From CBFDBF01 sp050287965 (GTDB lineage Bacteria > Pseudomonadota > Gammaproteobacteria > Chromatiales > Chromatiaceae), in NCBI GenBank assembly GCA_050287965.1, contig JBNKCX010000017.1:1-64000 (forward strand): a stretch of 64,000 nucleotides of DNA. The letters are read 5' to 3'. The notes beneath the pieces are model-generated. The model was given only the letters and a program-made list of their open reading frames with translations. It ran no database searches and was not told the origin of the DNA. This document shows positions 45,677 to 55,800 of this stretch, piece after piece; position 1 is the first letter of the stretch; each line of letters opens with the position of its first letter. The position numbers and the translations under genes were made by a program.

Positions 45677-47665
45677 ATGAACAGCTTGGCGGACGAAGAA
45701 CAAACTATCAAGAAACCCGGAATACTCACTCCGACCCAGATCGTTGCCGCGGTCATATTCGGCGGACTGGCCCTGTATATGGCGAGCGTGGTACCCACCA
45801 CCGAGATTGCCTGGGTGAGCGCCATCCTGGTCCTGACCATCTACCTGTTCGCGTTTGAGGTGGTCGGCGTGGACGTGGCGGCAGCTTCCATTATGGTACT
45901 GCTGGGTCTTACCTCCCTGCTGGCACCGGCCATGGGACTGGAGCAAGGGCTGGTAGACAACACGCATCTGTTCGACGGCTTCGCATCCAACGCGGTGATC
46001 TCCATCATCGCGGTGATGATTATCGGCGCCGGCCTGGACAAGACCGGCATTATGAGCAAGGTGGCCGCCTTCATTCTGCAGGTGGGCGGTACCACCGAGA
46101 AACGCATCATCCCCATTGTCTCCGCCACCGTGGGCTTCATATCTTCCTTTATGCAGAACGTTGGAGCCGCCGCCCTGTTCCTGCCGGTGGTCTCGCGTAT
46201 CTCCGCACGTTCCGGTCTGCCGATGTCGCGGCTGCTGATGCCCATGGGCTTTACCGCCATCCTCGGCGGCACCATGACCATGGTCGGTTCCAGCCCGCTG
46301 ATCCTTCTGAACGATCTGATCCGAAACTCCAACAAGGCCCTTCCCCCGGAGCAACAGATGGAAGTCTGGAGTCTGTTCTCGGTCACCCCTGTCGGCGTAG
46401 TCCTGGTAGCGGTGGGTATCGCCTATTTCGTCCTGGCCGGCCGTTTCGTGTTGCCCACGACAACCAAGAGTGAAAGCAGCACCACGGGTGTGGACGCCAT
46501 GGAATACTTCCAGTCCCTGTATGGGATACAGCCCTCCATGGCCGAGGTGGTGGTACCGGAAGACAGTGAGCTGGTGGGGAAGCTGCTGGGCGAGATCGAA
46601 TCAGCCTATAGCGTCCGGGCCATCGGCGTCAAATACAGCGGTGAAGAGAGTATGGTCGGGCCCGGTTCCGTGGCTTATGACACGGAAGTGATCGGCGGCA
46701 TGGTGCTGGGCCTGCTCGCCTCTTCCGGCAGCGTACATCGGTTTATAGAAAAATACGGCCTGAAACGGCGCAAGGAGTTGCGCAGTTTCTCGGAGCTGCT
46801 CTCCCCCGCCAAGGCCGGTATCGCGGAGGTGGTGGTTCCCCCGGGTTCCAATCTCATCGGCAAGAGCGCCCGCGAGATCTGGCTGCGCAAGACCTACGGT
46901 CTGGGTCTTATCGCCCTGCATCGCGACGGCGAGACCCTGCGGTCGGGCGACCATATCCGCAGTATGCCGTTCCATGCCGGCGACACGCTGGTGGTGCATA
47001 CCACCTGGGCCAACCTGGAGCGTCTGGAGAAGGACCGCAATTTCGTGGTTGTGACCACCGAGTATCCCCATGAGGAGAAGCTGCGCCCGCACAAGCTTCT
47101 GCCGGCCGCCATCTTCTTCTGCATCGCGCTTTTTCTGGTGTTCATCCATGTCCGTCTTTCGGTAGCCCTGCTCACCGGCGCCATGGGCATGGTGCTGTCA
47201 GGCGTCCTGAAAATCGAAGAGGCCTATGAAGCGGTGAGCTGGAAGACCGTCTTCCTGCTCGCGTCGCTTATCCCTCTGGGTCTGGCGGTGGAGACCACGG
47301 GCACCGCAAAATGGATCGCCGAACAGGTTCTCACCGTGGTCGGCGACATGCCGATCTGGGTGATCCAGACCGCGGTGGCGATCCTGGCCACCTTCTTCAC
47401 CCTGGTGATGTCCAATGTGGGCGCCACCGTGCTGCTGGTGCCGCTCGCGGTGAATATCGCCATCGGCGCCGGCGCCAACCCGGCCGTTTTCGCGCTCACG
47501 GTGGCCATCGCCACATCCAACTCCTTCCTCATCCCCACTCACCAGGTCAACGCCCTGATCATGGGTCCGGCCGGATATCGGGTGCCCGATTTCATGAGGG
47601 CGGGCGGCATCATGACCGTACTGTTTCTGGTGGTCATGATTCTGATGATGAATCTGGTCTTCTAG
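45677..47665 (+). CDS. SLC13/DASS-family transporter with RCK_C domains
   Basis: 662 aa. Two halves of membrane segments contain the family motifs for sodium-coupled anion uptake (SFMQNVGAAALFLPVV with TMVGSSPLIL; TLVMSNVGATVLLVPLA with TSNSFLIPTHQVN). Between them are two RCK_C (TrkA-C) domains (VVPEDSELVGKLLGEIE and VVPPGSNLIGKSAREI). This architecture is common in putative sulfate, phosphate or dicarboxylate carriers of marine and sulfur bacteria. Substrate not decidable. A GGAAGAGA site precedes the ATG. Confidence 0.92.
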   Translation: MNSLADEEQTIKKPGILTPTQIVAAVIFGGLALYMASVVPTTEIAWVSAILVLTIYLFAFEVVGVDVAAASIMVLLGLTSLLAPAMGLEQGLVDNTHLFDGFASNAVISIIAVMIIGAGLDKTGIMSKVAAFILQVGGTTEKRIIPIVSATVGFISSFMQNVGAAALFLPVVSRISARSGLPMSRLLMPMGFTAILGGTMTMVGSSPLILLNDLIRNSNKALPPEQQMEVWSLFSVTPVGVVLVAVGIAYFVLAGRFVLPTTTKSESSTTGVDAMEYFQSLYGIQPSMAEVVVPEDSELVGKLLGEIESAYSVRAIGVKYSGEESMVGPGSVAYDTEVIGGMVLGLLASSGSVHRFIEKYGLKRRKELRSFSELLSPAKAGIAEVVVPPGSNLIGKSAREIWLRKTYGLGLIALHRDGETLRSGDHIRSMPFHAGDTLVVHTTWANLERLEKDRNFVVVTTEYPHEEKLRPHKLLPAAIFFCIALFLVFIHVRLSVALLTGAMGMVLSGVLKIEEAYEAVSWKTVFLLASLIPLGLAVETTGTAKWIAEQVLTVVGDMPIWVIQTAVAILATFFTLVMSNVGATVLLVPLAVNIAIGAGANPAVFALTVAIATSNSFLIPTHQVNALIMGPAGYRVPDFMRAGGIMTVLFLVVMILMMNLVF

Positions 47666-47679
47666 AACCTGTCTCCTGT

Positions 47680-47703
47680 TGTCCCCCCTGAAAAGGGGGG
47701 ACA
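47680..47703. terminator. GC-rich hairpin between transporter and response regulator genes
   Basis: Perfect 10-bp stem TGTCCCCCCT/AGGGGGGACA with a GAAA tetraloop, 15 nt after the transporter stop. No T tract. It separates the transporter from the regulatory operon. Confidence 0.55.
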
Positions 47704-47802
47704 TGTGCACTCCTTCCGTTTCCGGGCAAAACCGGAGATTGTCTTCGTCGGCGATGAACGACATAATGCCTTGAAGCGCGTTTCAAGGGATCGCAGATTA
47801 TT

Positions 47803-48513
47803 GTGGCGGATACTCTGATATTTATCGTCGAGGATGAACCGTCCATCGCCCAGACGGTTCAGTTTGCGCTGGAGTCCGAAGGGTTCTCCACCGAACATTT
47901 TGCCACCGGCGCCTCCTGCCTCGAGGGTCTTGCGACTCTTTCCCCGACCCTGGTCCTGCTCGACGTCGGCCTGCCCGACGGCAACGGCTTCGATATCTTT
48001 CGCCAGATCCGCCAACACAGTTCGGCACCGGTCATATTCCTGACCGCCCGCGGCGAGGAGATCGACCGGGTGGTGGGGCTGGAGATGGGCGCCGACGACT
48101 ATATCGTGAAGCCGTTCAGTCTGCGGGAACTGGTTGCCCGCGTCCGCGTTGTCTTACGCCGTATTGGTGATCCTCCGGCATCCGAAGAGCAGGCTTCACA
48201 ACAACAGGCCGGCAGTAAATCGAAAGTGTTTGCTGTCGACAACCTGCGCCGGCAGATTCGTTTCCGCTCCACCGTACTCGATCTCACACCTCACGAGTAC
48301 CGTTTGCTGGAGACCATGATCAACCAGCCGGGCCGCGTGTTCAGCCGCGGTCAGCTTCTCGACCGCGCCTGGGACAACCCCGACCACCGGCTGGAACGCA
48401 CCGTCGACAGCCATATCAAGAGCCTGCGTAACAAACTGCGGGCGGTGGATGCCGAGGTCAACCCGATCTGTACCCATCGCGGGCTCGGTTACTCCCTGGA
48501 TCCGAATTTGTGA
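47803..48513 (+). CDS. creB: OmpR-family response regulator, CreB/PdsR-like
   Basis: 236 aa from a GTG. The receiver domain has the acidic pair ED (residues 10-11), phospho-acceptor Asp in LLDVGLPDGNGF, Thr in FLTARGEE and Lys in VKPFS. A C-terminal winged helix follows (DRTVDSHIKSLRNKLRAVD-type end, HRGLGYSL), very like E. coli CreB. Overlaps the kinase gene by 4 nt. Next to a VIT-vWA surface protein it equally fits the 'proteobacterial dedicated sortase system' regulator PdsR, a CreB relative. Confidence 0.88.
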   Translation: MADTLIFIVEDEPSIAQTVQFALESEGFSTEHFATGASCLEGLATLSPTLVLLDVGLPDGNGFDIFRQIRQHSSAPVIFLTARGEEIDRVVGLEMGADDYIVKPFSLRELVARVRVVLRRIGDPPASEEQASQQQAGSKSKVFAVDNLRRQIRFRSTVLDLTPHEYRLLETMINQPGRVFSRGQLLDRAWDNPDHRLERTVDSHIKSLRNKLRAVDAEVNPICTHRGLGYSLDPNL

Positions 48514-49955
48514 GTATTCGGGCACGTATCTTTTTCGTCTTCGTGGCGACTGTCATAGCCGGTTTCGTCCTGCTCGCAACCTGGATTCGCAACGATGTGG
48601 CCGACCGCTATAGTGAATCCTTCGAAGAGGTCATGGTGGACATGGCAAATCTGCTGGCCGAGATCATCACCACCGATATCGCCACCGGGGACACCAAGCT
48701 GCAACAGTTCGACCAGGCCTTCAGTCGCGTCAAGCAACGCCGCTTTTCCGCCAAGATCTATGAATTCGAGAAAACCACGGTGGATATCCGCGTATATGTG
48801 ACCGACGACAAAGGCATCGTGATCTACGACTCTGATGACGGCAAGGCGGTGGGTGAGGACTATCACGATTGGATTGATGTTCACCGGACTCTGACGGGGG
48901 AGTACGGCGCGCGGGCCACCCGCCAGCCGGACCCTCTGGCACTGGACGATCCGGCGAAAGAGCTGACCGTAGCCTATGTCGCTGCGCCCATCTACCAGCA
49001 GGACCGAATAGCCGGCGTCCTTACCGTGGCGAAACCGAAATACAATATCGACCGCTTTGTGGAACACGCCAAAACCAAGCTGTTTTGGGCCGTACTCTCG
49101 GCTATCTTGTTGGTGGTCGCCATCGCCCTGATGCTGTATAGCTGGGTCAGCCGCCCGTTGCAGTCTCTGGTGGATTACGCCAACCGCATAAGCCGCAACG
49201 AACGGGTGGATCTTCCGCAGCTGGGTGACAATGAGATCGGCCGCGTCGGGCAGGCTATGGAGGAGATGCGCCAGACCCTGGAAGACAAGCAGTATGTCGA
49301 ACGTTATGTGCAGACACTGACCCATGAACTGAAAAGCCCGTTGACCGCGATTCAGGCCGCGGCGGAACTGTTGGGACGCGATCTTCCGGCGGAAAAACGC
49401 GAACAGTTCGCCAATACCATCCTGCGCGAGAGCGAGCGGCTGAGCCTGTTTTCCAGCCAGCTGCTTCAGCTCACCGCGCTGGAAAAACGGCGGCATGTGG
49501 AAGACCCGAGCGAGTTCTCGGTCAACCATATCGTGCAGGAGATCATTGAAGCCCATCGGCTCGATTGTGAACAACGGGAACTGACGATCGGGTTGGAAGC
49601 GGCAAACAGCTATACCCTTTCCGGCGATCCCTTCCTTATCCGCCAGGCAATCGATAATCTGTTGCGCAATGCCATGGAGTTTTCTCCTGCCGGGGGGATC
49701 ATACGGGTACGGATAGACCAGGAACAGGATGAACTGGTGGTGGATATCATCGATGAAGGCCCCGGTATACCGGACTATGTCGGAGAGCGAATCTTCGAAC
49801 GCTTCTACTCCCTACCCCGCCCGGATACAGGCCGCAAAAGCACCGGCATCGGCCTGACTTTCGCCCTTGAGGTGGCACAGCTGCACGGGGGGGACCTGAC
49901 ATTGGAAAACTGCGCCACCGGCGCCTGCGCCCGCCTGACCTTGCCTCTTAAATAA
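48510..49955 (+). CDS. creC: Sensor histidine kinase, CreC/PdsS-like
   Basis: 481 aa from a GTG that overlaps the regulator stop. It has two membrane segments (residues 6-24 and about 188-208) around a periplasmic sensor. HAMP, the H-box YVQTLTHELKSPL, and a HATPase domain with N, G1 (DEGPGIPDYV), F and G2 motifs follow. Periplasmic and kinase parts (YMTD-like, VGEDYHDW, YGARAT, RIFERFYSLPR) closely follow E. coli CreC. Signal unknown. Expected to control the VIT-vWA gene downstream. Confidence 0.9.
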   Translation: MSIRARIFFVFVATVIAGFVLLATWIRNDVADRYSESFEEVMVDMANLLAEIITTDIATGDTKLQQFDQAFSRVKQRRFSAKIYEFEKTTVDIRVYVTDDKGIVIYDSDDGKAVGEDYHDWIDVHRTLTGEYGARATRQPDPLALDDPAKELTVAYVAAPIYQQDRIAGVLTVAKPKYNIDRFVEHAKTKLFWAVLSAILLVVAIALMLYSWVSRPLQSLVDYANRISRNERVDLPQLGDNEIGRVGQAMEEMRQTLEDKQYVERYVQTLTHELKSPLTAIQAAAELLGRDLPAEKREQFANTILRESERLSLFSSQLLQLTALEKRRHVEDPSEFSVNHIVQEIIEAHRLDCEQRELTIGLEAANSYTLSGDPFLIRQAIDNLLRNAMEFSPAGGIIRVRIDQEQDELVVDIIDEGPGIPDYVGERIFERFYSLPRPDTGRKSTGIGLTFALEVAQLHGGDLTLENCATGACARLTLPLK

Positions 49956-49960
49956 GGGCC

Positions 49961-50022
49961 TCCATACAAACTCCACAGCTTTTTCATCCGATCTCCACGG
50001 AATCCACAGGTGCCTGCTCCAC
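49961..50022 (+). promoter_or_regulatory. Cre-tag-like direct repeats upstream of the VIT-vWA gene
   Basis: TCCAT-N6-TCCAC at 49961-49976 has the same 5-6-5 geometry as the CreB target TTCAC-N6-TTCAC. More TCCAC copies lie at 49994, 50003 and 50018. They sit just before the VIT-vWA gene, so autoregulation of this operon part by the CreB-like regulator is likely. Inferred. Confidence 0.5.
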
Positions 50023-50060
50023 ACTTGATAGCACCTGGACAACCTCTGTGGAGAAAAACA

Positions 50061-52055
50061 ATGATCCTGCAACCTGGAAACCTCTATCGGCGGCTGGCCC
50101 TGCTGCTGACACTGCTGTCACCCATGGGCTTCGTCGCGGCCGAACCCGGCGAGCAAAACCAAACCTCGCTGTCCCCCTACTTTTTTATTGAAGGTGATGA
50201 TTCCGGTACTGAACGTCTGCCCCTGAAGAAGACCAGCACCCGGGTGGAACTTAACGGCTACATGGCCCGAGTGGTGGTAACACAGCTGTACCGTAACCAG
50301 GGCAACAAACCGATCAACGCGACCTATATCTTTCCCGGATCGACCCGGGCCGCGGTAAACGGTATGACCATGACTATCGGCGAGCGTCGGATCGTAGCGA
50401 AGATCAAGGAAAAACAGCAGGCCAAGAAAACTTTCGAAAAGGCCAAAAAGGAAGGAAAGTCCGCTTCACTCCTGTCGCAGAAACGGCCGAACGTATTCTC
50501 CATGGAGGTCGCCAACATTATGCCCGGCGATGAGATCAAGGTCGAACTGACCTATAGCGAAATAATCAGCGCCGAGGACGGTGTCTACGAATTCGTCTAT
50601 CCCGCGGTGGTCGGCCCCAGGTACGGGGGTGACGCCGGCACCACCACCAGCGAGACCAAGTGGATTGAGAACCCGTATTTCGTCGAGGGAACCGAAGACC
50701 CGACGAAATTCGAACTCGCGGTGGAGATGCGTTCACCGCTGCCGATCAACGGGCTGACTTCTCCCTCACACAAGATCGATGCGCAGTGGCGAAACAAGCA
50801 ATCGGTCAAGGTATCGCTTCCGAACAAAAACGACGGGGGAGATCGCGATTTCATCCTGCGCTACCGCCTGCAGGACAAACAGATCCTGACCGGTCTGACC
50901 CGCTTTGAAAGCGACGGCGAGAACTATTTTCTACTGGTATCGGAACCGCCCAGCCGGGTACTACCGGAGCAGGTCCCGAGCCGTGACTATTTCTTCGTCA
51001 TCGATGTTTCCGGTTCGATGCACGGTTTTCCCCTGGATACGGCAAAGCAGCTGATGGATAAACTGCTCAGCAACATGAAACCGGGCGACCGCTTCAACGT
51101 GCTGTTCTTTTCCGGCGGTTCAAAGGTCATGTCACCGCAACCGTTGCCGGCCACTCCGGCCAACATCGCGCATGCCAGGAACATGCTGATGAACCAGAGC
51201 GGAGGCGGCGGCACCGAACTCTACTCCGCCCTGCAGACGGTGTTTTCCATGACCAGCGGTGACAATACCTCCCGCAATATCGTGCTGATCACCGACGGCT
51301 ACATCAGCGCCGAGGACCGGGTGTTCCAACTGATCGATCAAAACCTGCACCGCAACAACCTGTTCGCGTTCGGTATCGGCTCCTCCGTCAACCGCTATCT
51401 GATAGAAGGCGTGGCGAAGGCGGGGCGCGCCGAGGCCTTTGTGGTCACCGATCCCCATGAAGCCGGGCAGCAGGCGCAACGCTTTAACGACTACATCTCG
51501 GCCCCGGCCCTGACCAACATCCGACTCGATGCCGAAGGTGTGGAGCTGTACGACATGGAACCGGCAAAGATCCCGGACATGCTTGCCCAACGGCCGATCA
51601 TGGTTCTGGGTAAATACCGCAACGCGAATGAATCCGCCAGCCTGACCCTGAAGGGTGCGGGAGGGAAAGGGGAGCAGCAATGGAAGTTCCGTCTGAAGGA
51701 TGCCGACGCCGGTGATGCGAATCTGCCGCAGCTGTGGGCACGGAAAAAGCTGGAAAGGCTGTATGTAATTCCAAACGAAGACAAACAGGTACAAAAGCAA
51801 AGCATCCTGGAGCTCGGGCTGAAATACTCTCTGCTGACCAGTGAGACCTCGTTCGTGGCGGTGGATGAAACGGTACGGAATCCTTCGCAGAAAGCGGAAG
51901 ACGTCAAGCAACCGCTGCCGCTGCCGAAGGGTGTCGGGAACCTGGCCGTGGGCCGCCCGATGCCGGAACCTGAACTGCTGTGGATACTGGTACTGACCCT
52001 CCTCGCGGGAGCAGTCAGCTACCTCTGGAGCCGCACGGATGCGCTTGAGGTTTGA
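50061..52055 (+). CDS. VIT-vWA surface protein with PEP-type C-terminal sorting signal
   Basis: 664 aa from the ATG at 50061 (GGAG upstream). A signal peptide ends near VAAEP. Then come a VIT domain (KTSTRVELNGYMARVVVTQLY...KEKQQAKKTFEKAKKEG), a vWA domain with MIDAS DVSGSMHG, and a beta-rich part. The tail reads PMPEPE, then a hydrophobic segment (LLWILVLTLLAGAVSYLW) and a basic residue SRTDALEV. It corresponds to the 'marine proteobacterial sortase target' family, but the tail is of PEP rather than LPxTG form. It overlaps the exosortase gene by 17 nt, its presumed processing enzyme. Confidence 0.9.
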   Translation: MILQPGNLYRRLALLLTLLSPMGFVAAEPGEQNQTSLSPYFFIEGDDSGTERLPLKKTSTRVELNGYMARVVVTQLYRNQGNKPINATYIFPGSTRAAVNGMTMTIGERRIVAKIKEKQQAKKTFEKAKKEGKSASLLSQKRPNVFSMEVANIMPGDEIKVELTYSEIISAEDGVYEFVYPAVVGPRYGGDAGTTTSETKWIENPYFVEGTEDPTKFELAVEMRSPLPINGLTSPSHKIDAQWRNKQSVKVSLPNKNDGGDRDFILRYRLQDKQILTGLTRFESDGENYFLLVSEPPSRVLPEQVPSRDYFFVIDVSGSMHGFPLDTAKQLMDKLLSNMKPGDRFNVLFFSGGSKVMSPQPLPATPANIAHARNMLMNQSGGGGTELYSALQTVFSMTSGDNTSRNIVLITDGYISAEDRVFQLIDQNLHRNNLFAFGIGSSVNRYLIEGVAKAGRAEAFVVTDPHEAGQQAQRFNDYISAPALTNIRLDAEGVELYDMEPAKIPDMLAQRPIMVLGKYRNANESASLTLKGAGGKGEQQWKFRLKDADAGDANLPQLWARKKLERLYVIPNEDKQVQKQSILELGLKYSLLTSETSFVAVDETVRNPSQKAEDVKQPLPLPKGVGNLAVGRPMPEPELLWILVLTLLAGAVSYLWSRTDALEV

Positions 52056-52767
52056 CAAGAGCTTCTGGCAGTCACTGCTCTGGTGGCTGCCAGTTTTCAC
52101 CCTGGCGCTGCTGCTGAAACACCACTACAGCGTCGCCGACACTGCCCAGCTGGAATGGGTGCTGCAACCCCTCTCCGATCTGCTCAGCCTGATAACCGGA
52201 TATGATTTCCATCGGGAGGAAAACGGCGAGTGGGTCAGCATCCTGGCTGATGTCCGCCTGGTCAAGTCCTGTGCCGGAATCAACTTCATGCTGATGTCGC
52301 TGCTTGCCTACGCCTGGGTGTTCCGCCCCGATCGCCGGGAAACCCCGCAGACGTCGGCATGGTTCGGCGGACATCTGGCGCTGCTGGCGGCTGTCTGTGT
52401 TGCGGCCTGGATAACCACGCTTTTCGCTAATTCCCTACGCATACTCCTGGCAATGTATCTGCAAACGGATAATTCAATAGTTCAGGCTACCGGTATCGCG
52501 GAAGGAGATATTCATAGGTTCATAGGCCTGGCCATCTATCTTCCGCTGCTTTCGCTGCAGATGTTGCCCGGTAGACGCATCAGCAAACGGCAGATGCTGT
52601 ATATTCCCGGCCTGCTGTACGCCGCGCTTATGGTCCTGGTGCCGTTGCTGACAGGGAACGCCTTGCGAAACCCGGAGCTGTTTGTGGATCATGTACTGCA
52701 GATGGTCGTCGCTATCGTTCTTATCCAGGGCATGTTGTACCCGTTCCTGCGTCGGCAACAACGCTAG
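52039..52767 (+). CDS. Exosortase-family protein
   Basis: 242 aa with about seven to eight membrane segments. The catalytic triad of exosortases is visible: Cys78 (KSCAGINF), Arg134 (NSLRI) and His159 (IHRFIG). It acts in the inner membrane as a transpeptidase-like protease on C-terminal sorting tails. The 17-nt overlap with the VIT-vWA gene makes that protein its dedicated target. The subfamily is not certain; the short size suggests one of the compact types (such as XrtK) rather than the EpsH/XrtA form linked to exopolysaccharide loci. Confidence 0.88.
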   Translation: MRLRFDKSFWQSLLWWLPVFTLALLLKHHYSVADTAQLEWVLQPLSDLLSLITGYDFHREENGEWVSILADVRLVKSCAGINFMLMSLLAYAWVFRPDRRETPQTSAWFGGHLALLAAVCVAAWITTLFANSLRILLAMYLQTDNSIVQATGIAEGDIHRFIGLAIYLPLLSLQMLPGRRISKRQMLYIPGLLYAALMVLVPLLTGNALRNPELFVDHVLQMVVAIVLIQGMLYPFLRRQQR

Positions 52768-52801
52768 AACCAATACCGGAATACCGGGGATGCGTATTTA
52801 T

Positions 52802-55800
52802 TCAATACCGCGACGGCATGGTCAGAGTCTTACCGCTGGTGACGAGGTCTGCAAATTCCTCGGGGGAAAGGGGCCGGGAAAACAGAAACCCCTGCAGCAG
52901 ATCGCATTCATGACGCAACAGGAAAGTGAGCTGTTCCAGGGTTTCAACCCCCTCCGCCAGTACTTCGCGGTGGAGACTGTGGGCTAGGGCGATAATCGAA
53001 AGCGCAATGGCGGCATCGTCCGAATCGGCATTCAGGTCCCGTACAAAAGACTGGTCGATCTTAAGAACATCAATGGGGAATCGCTTGAGATAATTCAGAC
53101 TGGAATAACCGGTCCCGAAGTCATCCAGTGCGACACGCACGCCGATCTGTTTCAGTTCCCGCAAAACCGTAACCGTCAGCTCCGGGTCCAGCATCACCGC
53201 GCTCTCGGTAACCTCGACCTCGAGCCACTCCGCCGACAGGGCGTGACGCTGCAACGCCTCCTTGATCAAAGCCACCAGGCGCCGGTGCTGGAACTGCCGG
53301 GCAGAGACGTTGATTGACAATCGGATATCCGTCAACCCACCTTCCCGCCACTCCTTCAGCTGGGCGCAGGCGTTATCGATGACCCACTCACCGATGGGAA
53401 CGATGAGGCCGGTCTCCTCCGCCAGGGGAATAAAGGAACCGGGGGGAACCAGACCCCACTCCGGATGCCTCCAGCGGATCAGGGCCTCGACCCCCACCAC
53501 GCGGCCTTCCCTCAACTCAACCTGGGGCTGGTAATGCAGTTCCAGTTCGCCCAGATCCAGGGCGCGGCGCAGTCTGGTCTCCATCTCCAACCGTTCCACT
53601 GTGCGGGCATTCATCTCCGGGGAATAGAACTGGAAGCGGTTGCGTCCCAGTTCCTTGGCGCGGTACATCGCCACGTCCGCGTTCTTGATCAGGGTCATGG
53701 CGTTTTCCCCGTCGCGGGGATAGAGGGCCACCCCGATGCTCCCGGTTATCACCATCTCCCGCGATTCGATCGTGACCGGATTCTCCACCACCTGAAGCAA
53801 CCGATGTGCCATGGAGATGGCGTCGTTTCCGGAGGCGATCTCCGACATAACCACCATAAACTCATCGCCGCCCAGCCGGGCGACGGTATCGCCCGGCCGT
53901 ACACAGGTAATCAGGCGCTCGGCGATGACGCCCAATAGTTTATCGCCGCTGTCGTGACCCAGGCCGTCGTTGACCAGCTTAAACCGGTCCAGATCCAGTA
54001 ACATGGCCGCCACCTGACGGCTGGATCGCTGCGCAAAGGCCAGATACTGGTTCATCCTGTCCACCAACAGATTACGGTTGGCAAGGCCGGTAAGCGGATC
54101 GTGGTTGGCCTGATGCTCCAGTTGCGCCTCATACTCTTTGCGATCGGTAATATTATCGAATACCACAACGAAGTATTCCGGTTCAAAACTATAGACCGAA
54201 ATCATGAACCAGCGGGACAACTTCGCAACAAAGGCTTCGAAACGCTCCGGCTTACCACCGGCCGCCACCCGGGCAAAACGTTCCAGCAGCTCCGGACTAC
54301 TTCTATGAATTCCAGGAACAACCTCATCAAGGGGCTTATCGATTACATCCTTCAGTCCGGTCAACTCACTAAATTTGGAATTGACCTCGAGATGAACGAA
54401 ATCCACCGGCGTACCGTTTCTATACAGAATACGGCAATAAGCAAAACCTTCCAGCATATGGCTGAACAGCGCCCGATACCGTCTCTCGCTGGCACGCGCC
54501 GACTCCTCCGCCTCCCGCCGTTCGGTGATATCGCGGCTTATACCGATGAGACCAAGCAGTTGCCGTTGATCATCAAAGTACGGGGTTTTGAGGGTCTCCA
54601 GAAGAACGCGCCGGCCATCCGGATAGGTGATCCACTCCTCATTGATGCGCGGACGCCCACTCTCCAGCATTATCAGATCCTGCTCGCGGAAGAACTTGGC
54701 GGTCTTGTGATCGACGAAGTCGTAGTCGGTCTTGCCCACGATCTCCTCTTCGGGGTGATCGTAGTACTTTTCCAACGCACGGTTACACCCGAGAAAAAAA
54801 CCATCCGGATCCTTGAAAAAAATCAGATCGGGGATGGAATCGATGATCCGTCTTAACAAGGCTCCCTGCTGCATCAACTGACGTGCCGCCAACATACGCT
54901 CGGAGATATCACGTACCGCCCCATAGAAGTTACCGTCCGGCAGCCTCACACCGTTTATCTCCACCGGAATCCGGCGGCCGTCACGATGCAGCATGTTTAA
55001 CTCTATTCTGTCCTGACCGGTCTTCAGTACCCGTTTAAATGAACCTATACCCGCCGCCATGTCTTCCGCGGGGGCAAAATCCGAAATACCCATTTGCAGC
55101 AGCTCGTCACCGCTGTAGCCGATCAGTTCCTCCGCCCGGCGGTTGGCGTATACGACCCGCCCCTCCCGGTTGCAGACAAATATGGCGTCGGGCGCCCTTT
55201 CCAGGATGACCCCGAGGCGCGCGTCGCTGGCACGGCGTGCCTGCTCCGCCCGCTTTCGGGCGGTGATATCTTCATGCACACAGATAAAGCCGCGCAGGAT
55301 TTTGTCATGACGTACCGGTTGCAGACTGACGGCCGACCACTCTTTGTGAGCGGGATCATACAGCTCCTTCTGGATCACCTCGCCACGGTCGATAGCCTGG
55401 CAAACCGGGCAGTCGGCCACCGGCCGTTCCTCCGGATGCCAGACATCGTGCAGCAACTGCCCTATCCCCCCTCTGGGAAACCTCTGACGCGCACTCTGGT
55501 TGCCGTACTGGATAATGCCGTCCTTGTTAAGCAACAACACCGGCATCGGAATGGATTCGAAGGAATCGGCGTCGCGAGCCAATAGACGGAAGGGTTGCGC
55601 CAACATCCAGTGTGATACCGCTGCCAGCAGCAGAACGAAAGCCCACAGTTTGGCCACATGCCCGATAATGTTCGACAGGCCGTAAACATCGATATAAAGA
55701 GTAAAGGCAAACTCCGAGATCATCGTAAGGACGATAACCCCAAGCAGAATCCGGTAGAGCCCGGTGTCCAGGATCTTCCTGTAGTTATAAAAATGCCATC

